A DNA stretch of 64,000 bases, from NCBI GenBank assembly GCA_942486035.1, contig CALNXK010000019.1, positions 3,956,001 through 4,020,000 of the forward strand, read 5' to 3'. Of this stretch, positions 47,801-59,800 are shown piece after piece. Made by a program: the position numbers and the translations under genes. Each line of letters starts with the position of its first letter. The first letter of the stretch is position 1. Under the pieces are notes generated by a model. The model made no database searches. It was not told the origin of the DNA and saw only the letters and a list, made by a program, of their open reading frames with translations. Source of the DNA: Porites lobata (taxonomy: Eukaryota; Cnidaria; Anthozoa; Scleractinia; Poritidae).

Positions 47801-50800
47801 TAAAACGTAAGCAGTCTAAAAGAAGAAGACTTAAGCATACTTATACCTGAAAAATGTCTTTCGTTATTCCAGTCCTACGTAATTCTCGCCTCCGTTTGCT
47901 CTATTGAAGGTAAACATCGATGTTTTAAACTGAAGCAGGACGGACATGTCTAACATCTAACAGCATGACATACACTGTACTCGACTGCTGTTAGTTACAG
48001 GTTTCTTTCTTGCGACAATGTAGGCAGAATTTTAAGTTAATTTATCTTCGCGTGTTATTAAAAATGTCACAGTGGTGCGTCAACAGTCTCAAGCTATTAA
48101 CTGAAGATTACTATCCAATTGTCATGAACATAATTACAGTTACAATTAACTACATGTAGGTATGCCCCAATTATAAAACTAGCTGCGTTTTCTCATTAAG
48201 AGTGAAAAAAAGATTATTAGTACCCCAGTTTAACTACTAGCTTTGTTTACAACTTAGCGTCACCTGTTCCTATAAGAAATTTAGAAGGACGTTTAAGTGA
48301 TCGTCCTGCTTCAAGGCCTTTTTAGGTTCTTTGCTGGCTTATTCTCTTCATCCAGTTTAGGCTGCGGTGACTTCAAAGGCTTGACGCGACAGGCGGAGCT
48401 TCCTTTTCTCCTCCTTTTTCAAGTAGACAAAAGGTAGCTCTACTTGCAGGGTGTAAGGAAAGATGGTTTGCCACACAATTTGTTACTCTCACTCTCACTT
48501 TGATATCGCCCTATTTAACCCTTTCACAGCCAAATGTGGCCAAAGGTAAATTTCGACCAAAGTTCCAAAATTTATTTTCTAAAATTTTGAGAAACAAATG
48601 GCATCATGTGAAAGTACAGGCAGAGAATTTTCTTTTGAATGGTCACATCATAGGATTATCAAAAGTTGGAGTCACCTCACAAAACTCCATCAAACACTCT
48701 GGCAGTGAAAGGGTTAACGGGATCCGGATTTTGGAATCCGGGAAATTGTTGCTTGTAGAGTCAGGAATCGTGAGATTTGGAATCCGGAATACAGCTCATT
48801 AGGAATCCGGAATCCCACTATGATTGGAATCCGGAGAATCCAAGTTCCACTTTAAAAGGTCGGAATCCATAACTGGAATCCGGAATCTATGGCGTGGAAT
48901 TTAGAATCCAAGACTGTCTTGGATTTCCTTTCATGACGCGCTTGATAAAACAGTTTCTCTCGTGTTTGATAATGTGTTTTCCCCATTTAGAGGTCGACCC
49001 ATGCCAGTCGTACAAAGAGTTGCGAGAGTTTCAGCGCTCACAGTATTACAGACTTTCTGGACTAGAATACGCCAAATGTGACAGTCAATTGCCCACGAAC
49101 TGGTACAGATTTAGAGGAAGGGCTGGGCTAGGAATGCCTGATTACTGCATCAAGACGGGGTCCTGTGGCACACATGCCCCTGGATGGTTCCAGGGAACTT
49201 ACCCAACGGTTCCAGGTGCTGTTTCATCCGGGAGAGTGTGCTTCAGTTGGTGGATTAAAGGATGCTGTTACTGGTACATGGATATTAAAGTGAAAAAGTG
49301 CAGTGACTTTTACATTTATCAGCTGCCAGAGACGCAGGGATGCGACCTTTATTACTGCGGAGACGGTGCACCAGGTAAAGACAACTTATTTAGAAAAAAA
49401 AAATTAAACGAAGTTATAGTTATTCATTCAAAATATTTCGCCGTTTCTGATTGGCTCGCACCAATCTCCCGGTTAATTCTTCATAACCAGCTGGCGCGCA
49501 CTCAGTGACCATGGAAGAAGAAGGCCAAAATCAATCGTTACGACGGTATATTGCCCTAATATAACTAGTAACCAGTTTGTTTCGGGTTCCAATTGTGTCG
49601 ACAGATTTCACGGTTACATAAAGGCGAAATAGCCGAATTTCTCTGACTAAAACTGCGGAGTAAAAGCAAGAATATGACAAATTGCTCGATGGATGTCATC
49701 TACATTTTCAAGAGTATCTGCAAGAAAAACATCTGTTTATATCCTGAAACAGTGGCAAGAAATGTTTTGAAGAAAGTCTGCGAGAAGGCAAGGTTGTTAA
49801 CTTAGAGATATAACATTTTCAATCGGAAACTGTCATCCACCTCAGTCAACATTCTCCTCGATCTGCATAATTCTTCATATCATACTCAGGGCCTCATTCA
49901 ACAATTTTAAACAATACTGGTGTTAAAAATAAAGCAACTGTATGGTGTATTTCGGAAATTCGTTGTTTCACCTTTCAGGAACTTTGCCGGTTAGCTCGCT
50001 TTTCTCTTTCTGTTCACATTTTTAAAAGACCCGCGAGTTTTGTCTTCAGAACCACTAGGGCTGCTCATAAGAAATGGAGAGGTTTAAGCAGGACGGTGAA
50101 CCTGTTTTGTTGGAAGTCACCGAGAAGAATTTTGCTTTGTTAGTTCTCAGGAATAGTTAAGCGAGTAATATACGAAAGCACTTGTGCAACTTTTACTCGC
50201 GCTTGAGTCAGCGTACATCTACAGCTTCACTAGTCCTGAGAAAATTCATGAAGGAATTATTAGTAGTCTAACCTTCTGGGTATGTTCAAAGGTAAGTTCG
50301 GTTTAATCAAACTAATCATTAGAACAACGCCAGTTAAAGAATATTGGCCAAACATTCGGCGAAGTCGGGCACCATAAGACCACTCAATCGCTTTACCTTA
50401 GCTTCAGTAAGTGTACGTACTCCTTTTGTAATTTTTCTCATTAGATCCGGAGTGTACAGCTGACAACAATGACATCAGTATCAATGGCTCAGTCTCAGGC
50501 TCTTTATCGAGTCCTAATTTGACCAATGTATATCCCAGCAGTCTGCAGTGCACGTGGCGTATAACCGCGCCCGCAGGCATGAGAGTGAGGCTTATATTAA
50601 AGAACGTGACATTTGGTGCCAACGACATCATAGTGTTCCGTGATGGACTGCAAAATAATAGTATAGAACTTGTCAAATACACCGATTGTGCAGCGGGCGA
50701 ACTGAAGCTCTATTCAACAGGTCGATACGCCCTCGTGAGGTTCCTTTATAACGGAAGTGACGTCGCTAGTGGCTTTCGATTGGATTATGAAGGGGTTCAG

Positions 50801-53800
50801 TCAAGTAAGTGTTAAACACATAAATTTTTTTCGTTGCAAATAACTCCACTGGATTTCTACTTACGAAAACATTTTTTTGTTCGTTCATAACTCTGTTTTG
50901 TGATTATGCCTTGTAAGTAAAACGCCTATAGAAACATGTTTGAACAAACTATTTTTAAACACAATGAGGTAAGCTGGGTAGTATGTCACAACAATTACTT
51001 CTTAACTCCTGGGCAAAAATTAATCTAAATGGATTGGAATCGTAGGCTCAAATAAATCTTAAGCGTTATAATACCTAGGACCCGCACTGAGTACTCTATC
51101 TAGCAAGAACTACTATTGCAGCTGCGTCGTAAGGTGTCTCCGCATTGGTTGCAGAAAACAATAGCACAACATTTTTTATTATTTATTTCGGTGAGGAGAC
51201 CTGCTATATGACTGAAGCAAGAAAGAGATCTCTGTTTTGGCTAAAAGAGAAACAGTTTAAAAGGGCTTTTATTCTTTTTACTTTCAGAATCAATAGAAGA
51301 GAACACAACAACTTTACCGCAATGTAAAAAAGCCAGCATCAAGCCAGGTAACTTATTTTCAAACATTGATTTACTGAAAGTAAATTAAAATAATAAAAAA
51401 TGTCAAATTTTGTTCTATAATTTCTGTGGACATTTGGAGACTCCGTGGTCTTCCGAATACATCGATCAAACTGCCCACAAGTACAGCAAGTGTCTCTAGT
51501 AAAACAACGTTTTTCTCTACTGCGCATGAGCAGGCCATTTCTCCAAAGGTAATTATATGCGGGTGACGTCATAATTATTTCTAGACCAATCAAACGTTGA
51601 CAAAAATTTAGTGAATGGTTTCTATTGCTTTCTACTTTTGAGTTACATCCTGTTATCGCTATTGTTAATGGACATTTTTACGTTTGTTTTCCTTATCCAG
51701 TTTTAATTAACTTTTAAGGCAAAGAAAAACTGCTCAGTGCTGTGTTTTTTGCCAATGAGAATTTATAAAAACCAACTGACCCTCTAAAATAAACCGTATC
51801 AGAAACTAAGACGAAAAGAAATAAGGCGCTTCGATTAATCACGGTTACACGAATAACACGATTTGCCATTTGTTTAATCAGATCCCAACTGTACATCCGA
51901 CAACAGTGACATCAGAATCGACGGCTCAGTCCCAGGCTCTTTATCGAGTCCCAATTTGACCGGCTTGTATCCCAGCAGTCTGCAGTGCACGTGGCGTATA
52001 ACCGCGCCTGCAGGCATGAGAGTGAGGCTCATATTGAAGAACTTAACGTTAGGTGCCAATGACTTCATGCTGTTCCGTGATGGACCTCAAGATAATAGCT
52101 CACAAATTGTTAAATACACCGATTGTGCAGCAGGCGAACTTAAGCTGTATTCAACTAATCGATACGCGCTGGTGAGGTTTGTCTCTAATGGGAGTGAAGC
52201 GGTTAGTTACTTTCGATTGGATTATGAAAGTGTTTCGTCAGGTAAGAAGAAAAAAAGATAACGCCATTTTCTAGTGATTTACTTTTCGTTATTGTCTTGG
52301 CTACTAGTTGAAATTTACCTAGTTTGTTTATGCCCTTAAGTTGAAGAATGTGTAAAACTATAATAACACAGCTGTAATGCAATTGAGCCCTTAATGTCTC
52401 CTGCTATGCCACAGCAAATATTTTGTTACCTTCTTGTGAAACATTGGACTAAACGTTTTTTTTTTTTTTAATGAACTCTTTTCATTTTGAAACTTTACTT
52501 GATTGTTAAATGAAAATAACATTGATAACATTACTTAAGGTCTTACATGGCTCTATGAAGCAAGAATTAGGCAGCTTTCTGGTAAAAGATAAAACTATTT
52601 CTTTATTCAAGTGGAGTTTTAATTTTTTTTTAGAATCAATAGAAGAAAACATAACGTCTTCACCACAATGTAAAGCGGCCACTAACAAACCAGGTAAATA
52701 TATTTCCATAAATTAATTACCTCTGAAAACAAATTAAGATATTAAAATTATCATATTTTACCCAGAAATTATCTTGTCCCAAACGATCCCCAAGTGATTC
52801 TTATAGTAGCAAGGAGGTAAATTGCATCCCATCCCAATGGTAAATCCCGATGCAATGGATGTATGAGCAAGCAAATAGTAGTAGGCTTTTTTTAACATCT
52901 CGGGATATTGTCCCCCTCCCGATCCATGGACCAATCTGCGCACGCGCAGAGTGTTATATATACAACCTTAGAGACCACTTCTGTCCATAGAACCTTTCAA
53001 ACGAACACGCCTCCATGAGCCTTTGCTACCTTTGTCCAGCGAAACGGATCGTTGGTGCTATACGAAAGTATCGCAGCCTCTGGGAACGAGATTACTAATC
53101 CAAAATTCAGAAAAAAATTGTAATCATTACGATGCCATAAAGACTTTTACACGTTGCTATTGATATCATCCCATCAATGTTTACTCAGATCCCAACTGTA
53201 CGGTTGACAACAATGACATCAGAATCGACGGCTCAGTCCCAGGCTCTTTATCGAGTCCCAATTTGACTGGCTTGTATCCCAGCAGTCTTCAGTGCACTTG
53301 GCGTATAACCGCGCCTGCAGGCATGAGAGTGGGGCTTATATTGAAGAACGTGACGTTTGGCGCCAACGACTTCTTAGAGTTCCGTGACGGGCTGCAAGAT
53401 AATAGCTCAAGAATTGTTAAATACGCCGATTGTGCGGCAGGCGAGCTTAAACTTCATTCGACTAATCGATACGCACTCGTGAGGTTCGTCTCTAAGGGAA
53501 GTGAAGCGGCTAGTAGCTTCCGATTGGATTATGAAAGTGTTCAGTCAGGTAGGTAGAAAGGAATGTTTTGTTGTTTTTAGTTTTGTTTATTTCTCGTTAA
53601 TATGTGGTTTATTACAGCTTAACAGCTTCAAAAATTCAGGGCATTCTTTTTATCATAATGAAGAACATTATTAAGATGGGCATGATTAATAATTTAGTGA
53701 GAGAAACGATAAAAGAACCCATCTTTCTTCTTATTATCTTCACGTTGTTGTAGACCAGCACCCTACAACAGGATGCTTGTTTGCACGTGATGTCACGGCG

Positions 53801-56800
53801 GCCATGTTGGTGGTCAAGGACAAATCCTTTTCTGTCCTCCGGGAACTAAAACCCGTTTTCATGTAAATTTTTCGAAAAGAATTTTATTGCGTTTACCATC
53901 AACATGGCCGCCTTGTCACGTGGTTGCAAACCAAGCAAAAACATAATCAAGGGCCGAACATTGGGTTGTGTGTGATGTTAGCTTCGTTATCGATGGGACT
54001 AAATGGTAACACGAAAAGAGGCTAGCACTCGTCAGTTTTTGAATATTTTTAGGAATGCAAACTCACTTAATCAACTTAGTTAACAAAACCAAATTTATTG
54101 TGTTAATTCAACCAAGTTATGAAAAATAGGGAACGCATGTATTTGCCCTTTAATGCCGATCGCGAGGCAAATGAAAGGCATTCATTCGCTTAGAACCAAT
54201 AGGAAGAGAAAGTAACTCAAAGATTGATAGTTGCGCATTTTTTCTTTGAACTGGCAGACGAAACCGCAACGGCTTTACCTGAATGTACAAGACCAAACAG
54301 CCAACCAGGTATTCTTATATGTCCTTTATGAAACTGCGTTATACAATTGCAGTCCTGACTTAATCGACCACAATATAGAAAGAATCTAGGACAAGCTCCT
54401 AACTAAGTGAAAGCCAATTAATCGTGGTCTTTTTGTTTAAAAGCATCATCCCGGTGCTGGCCTTTGAAATTATGAGTAGATATTTTTGGCACAATGGGAT
54501 GCACCTTCCAGTAAGTCACATGTCCATGTGCCGAAGGTCTTCATCTGACGACTTCCGAACATAACTGAAGATTCCCGAAGATTTTCAAAGGTTGCCAAAA
54601 GTAGTGGTGCGAAGCACCAAATCTTGGCGCCACCTTGCCGAGATAAAGAACATTTATCCTTGACGAGATTACCGAGGAGAGGTAACGCCCGTAGACCATT
54701 GATAACTGGAAATAACTAATCATCTTTCTTTGCGTTTCTGATGTAATCATAATTACCCATGGTAGCTAAATTTAAAAAAAAGGACAACCTCTCTGTGCAT
54801 TACCAGGCCTGTAATTAAACAAGCGAAACCTCCAGCGCTTTGTTTCAGGGGTTTCCTAGTCTTTTTCTCACCAACTCAATTAAATTTCACAAGGGATGTT
54901 ACATTACATCTTATCATATGCAAGCTAATTAATTACTGTTTTCTAGTATCCCCAGACGAGTATGCTATGGCAGTGAAATGTGATAAACATGAAATAAATG
55001 TCGTATTGCACACCAACGGCCCGTCAAGTCACTACCCTAGAAGTGTTTACCTTAACGACCCAACCTGCAAGCCTATATACCAGAACAGCACTCATATATT
55101 TGTTAAATCCAGGCTGGGAGATTGCGGTACAAGATCTAATGTTTCGAAAGATGGAAAATGGATTTTGTATCGTAACGCTATTCATATAGATTCAGAGAAA
55201 CACCAACCCATTGGTTCGCACGTGACACGTGACCAACAGATGGCTTTTGAGTTCCGGTGTAGTTATAGGAGAAGGACATTGGTGTCTGCAGTTTCATTCA
55301 ACGCATCAAAAGTAGTCGTCATTAACGTCGGTAAGATGTTTGTTCTTTGTAGTTTTTCTTAGTGTAGCATGATAGGAGGCCCTGAGAATCTCGAGACGCA
55401 TCAAGTTGAAGCTGCGAGGGAAGTAAGGCGCTTGGGCCAGTTTCGCGAAACGCTAGGGCCTAAATTTGGCGTCAAGTGCTCGCATAGCCTGAGAAAACAG
55501 CCGACATTTGGTCGTGCCTCGTGGGAAATTTGATTCAACCAATCAGAAGCTCTACCCAGATCTGGGTAGTGACGCGTCATCAGTATGGAATTTCTGCACT
55601 CGTTTCTCAGACGTCATTTGGCGGGGAAAACAGTGGTAGCGTCGCCAAATGAGAGCACGTAGTATCCACGGGACACAATCCTGTTAAAACTAGGCCTAAA
55701 TATGTTTCCGGAAGTTCCCCACGTTTTCCTCGCGTGGCTCAGAGGGTACATCATTAGCCATTTTGTTGAACATTGGCCACATTGCATATATTACAAATGT
55801 AGAATATCGCTGAATCCCATTACATCAGACCCATAAGTGGAGATTTGTTTGAATTTCTGTAACTAAAATGCCATGCACACCCTAATTAGAATTGAAGTGG
55901 CTTCCTAGAAAAGCATGATTTCAATACTTTTTTCGTAACAAAATTCTGAATATCACAATTTTCTCCTTAATATCATAAGATTTTCTAAATATCTCAAAAT
56001 CTTCTAAATATCTTAAAAATCTAGGCCTAGATCATTTAACTTGTTTAAAAAACAGCACCTACTAAATACGAGATCACTCGTTTTTTATTCTTCTCTAGCA
56101 TCATTTGGAAACTTCACGTTCGAAATGCTCATGTTCAAAAGTGGACACTTCAGAGAATACTACACAGAGTATCCCATCGGGCCCATCGACCTTGACGCTG
56201 AAATATTCTTGGAAGTTTCTTTGAGAACCAGTCACGCAGGACTTGTTCTTTTTCTTGATGAATGCAAGGCAACCCCAACTACTGACTATGATAACGAAGC
56301 AGAATACTTCTTTATAGAGGACGGGTAAGGCATCTCACTTGAAGGACCAGGTCACTCCGAAAAAGACATTATTTGCCAGATACAAAAAAAAGAGATAAAA
56401 TCATGACGTAATTGAGTCTTAAAGGTTCATCCAGCATTATAGTGAGATTATAGTATCCTGGATTTAGCATCATGAGTAGCCTGCGTGGCAGGCGTTTGAA
56501 AGGGAAGGGAAGGGGAGTTTGGGAAAGGGAGTTTTAGGCGCGAGAGAAACGCGAGTGGTCTCGCGCCCTAATTCCCTTCCCCTTCCCTTTCGAACGCCTG
56601 CAACGCAGGCTACATCATGAGCCAACAGCTGAAGTATTAAACTGGTAATGACCAAAAGTTACGGAGTGCGGACGACAACGATCGAATGTCAAAACGCTCT
56701 TGCTCCATCTTTATGCTTTGAGCAAGTTTCAAGTGACAGATAGTCAAAACACGTGTGATCAGATTACGAGTGATAGAAAGTCCAAACGCACGTGACCAAA

Positions 56801-59800
56801 TTGCGTTCTGTGCATTCCATTCATTTTTAGTGGAAGTCCAAACGAATGCTGGCTACATACGCGCGACGCATGCGTAGTAACAACCAGGAGATTAAAATTG
56901 CGGGCCTCTCTGGTCGCCCGCAATAATGACAAGTTGCAGTACCCATGCAACTCTGGCACTGTCAATATTCGTTAATATTGTTGTTGACAATTTGCAGATG
57001 TTTAAGGGACAACACTGTCAATTACAACTACACCTTATCGTCTGTGCAGCGCTTCTCTCTTAAGACGTTCAATTTCCGTCTTTTAAAGTCCGATGAAGTG
57101 TACCTCCATTGTCAGGTTACAGCCTGCCTACGATCAGATTTATCATCGCGATGCGCGCAAGGGTGTCCATATGGTAGAAGGAGAAAGCGGAACACAGAAA
57201 AGGAATTGGAACAGTATCTGGGGATTGGACCCATCATTGTTTCTACCAAGGATTCTGATGTGCATGATAAAACAGGTACTTTTAATTCGGGTGGGACCTG
57301 AGGCCTAATCCGGGTCGTAAAAATTCCTCTTCCTTGTTTGACACGATACATGATCTTACATGATCTAAGTCCTCTACTCGCGCGGTCAAACCTTTCTAGA
57401 GGCGCTTTCATTTTGTAATCACTTCATCTTAGTCGATTGTTAAGCTTACTGGCTTATGCTATCGTCTGCGTAGGAATGCTATCCCTGCGTAAGAATGAAT
57501 AAATGTAAGGTCATTTCTATTGTCCTCGTACGTGTAGTACCGCGTAACCTTCGGAGCCGAAGGGACTGGGTTCGATACCTGCTATCTCCCATTTTTTAAA
57601 CTCTGTTTTATAAGGCGTTGTTATGATAAGGAGGAATTTGATACTGATTGTTCTTATGGCTGTTTAAAAAGGTTCAATAGGATAGTACAGGAAACTTGCT
57701 CTGTTCTGACTTATGATAATTCTCTATCCATTCGTCATTGCTTTATGTTCTTTATGTGTTGACTGAGTGAAAAAACCACAATGTGGGAAAATGCAAACTT
57801 TTACTATGTAAACATTCAGTTAAAATGTCAACAGTTTGCGTAATTTCAAAACAACTGGCATTTTTATTATTTCATCTTATGATAACTTCGTTACGCATAC
57901 AACAAAACTCTAAACAATTTCACATAACGTCAGCCTTATCATTTCAGTTCTCCGCAGCCTCTAAGAAAACTAGGGCGCTGCACTTTAATACAAGCAGAGT
58001 TCGTAAAAGATCATTAGTTACTGGAGGTCTAAAGCGGTTTAAAAGGGACACTACCGTTTGGTTCGTGCGTTGCTCAGAGGGTACGTCATCAGCCATTTTG
58101 TTGAACATTGGCCACATTGCATTTATTACCATGGAGAATATTGCTGAATCCGATTACAATGGGCCCATATGTGGAGATTTGTTTGAATTTCTGTCACTGA
58201 AATGCCATGCACGCCCTAATTAGCACTGAGGTAGCTTCCGAGAAAAAAAAAACATGATTTCAATACTTTTTTCGTAACTGAAAATTCTAAATATCGCAAT
58301 TTTTTCCTTAAACTCATGAGATTTTCTAAATATCTCAAAATCTTCTAAATATTTTTAAAAATAGCCGGATATTTGTATCTAGGCCCAGATGATTTAACTT
58401 GTTTAAAAAACAGCACTTACTTAAAACGAGATGACTCGTTTTTTATTCTTCTCTAGTATCATTTGGAAACTTCACCTTCGAAATGCTCATGTTCAAAAGT
58501 GGACACTTCAGAGAATACTACACAGAGTATCCCATCGGGCCCATCGCCCTTGACGCTGAAATATTCCTGGAAGTGTCTTTGAGAACCAGTCACGCAGGAC
58601 TTGTTCTTTTTCTTGATGAATGCAAGGCAACCCCAACTACTGACTATGATAACGAAGCAGAATACTTCTTTATAGAGGACGGGTAAGGCATCTTACTTGA
58701 AGGACGAGGTCACCCCGAAAATGACATTAATTGCCAGATAAAAAAGATCAAACCATGACGTAATTGAGCCTTTAAGGTTATCTGGCATCATAACGAGATT
58801 ATATTCCCCTCCGCTTAGCATCGTAAGCTACTAGCTGGAACATGCTCATCCGCCTGGCTCTCCTATTCGGGATGTCATTCCGTGTATACAACCTCGTTCC
58901 CATGTTAAAATGCGGCAGAAAAAGGTATGGGGAGGGGACTGTCCCCCTCGGCCCCACCAATGAATCCGTCCATGGTATTGAAGCATTAAACTAGTAATAA
59001 CCAAAAGTTACGGAGTGCGGGCGACAACGATCGAAGGTCAAAACGCTTTTGCTCCACGTTATGCTTTGCGCAAGTTTCACGTGACAAATAGTCAGAACAC
59101 GCGAGATCAGATTACGAGTGATAAAAAGTCCAAACGCGCGTGATCAAATTGCGTCCTGTGCATTCCATTCATTCTTAGTGGAAGTCCAAACGAATGCTGG
59201 CTACATACATGCGACGCATGCGTAATAACAACCTGTAGTTTAGGATTGCGGGCTCCTCTTGGTTCCCGCAATAATGCTAAATTGCAGTACCCATGCAACT
59301 CTGGCACTGTCAATGTTCGCTAATATTATTGTTGTTGACAATTTTTCAGATGTTTAAAGGACAACACTGTCGATTACAACTACACCTTATCGTCTGTGCA
59401 GCGCTTCTCTCTTAAGACGTTCAATTTCCGTCTTTTAAAGTCAGATGAGGTGTACCTCCATTGTCAGGTTACAGCCTGCCAGCGATCAGATTTATCATCG
59501 CGATGCGCGCAAGGGTGTCCATATGGTAGAAGGAGAAAGCGGAACAAAGAAAACGAAATAAAGCAGTATCTGGCGATTGGACCCATCATTGTTTCTACCA
59601 GGCAGTCCGATGGGCATGAGAAAACAGGTACTTCTAATTCGGGCGGGACCTGGGTCCCAATCAAGGTCGTAAAAATTTCTTTTCCTTTTTTGACACGTTA
59701 CACGATCTTACATGATCTAAGTCCTCTACTCTCGCGCCGATTAAACTTTTCTAGACGCGCTTTTCTTTTGTAATCACTTCGTCTTAGTCGATTTTTGAGC

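Larger units (their letters stand above)
55730..57650 (+). repeat. tandem duplication unit, copy a (paired with 58060-59980)
   Basis: Intron and exon sequence from about 55730 to 57650 is repeated from about 58060 to 59980. Matching pairs: GCTCAGAGGGTAC (55738, 58074), ZP-C exons 1 (offset 2358) and 2 (offset 2352), and GGGACTGGGTTC.ATACCTGC near 57564 and 59890. Exons are near-identical; intron parts carry more substitutions and small indels. Confidence 0.85.
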
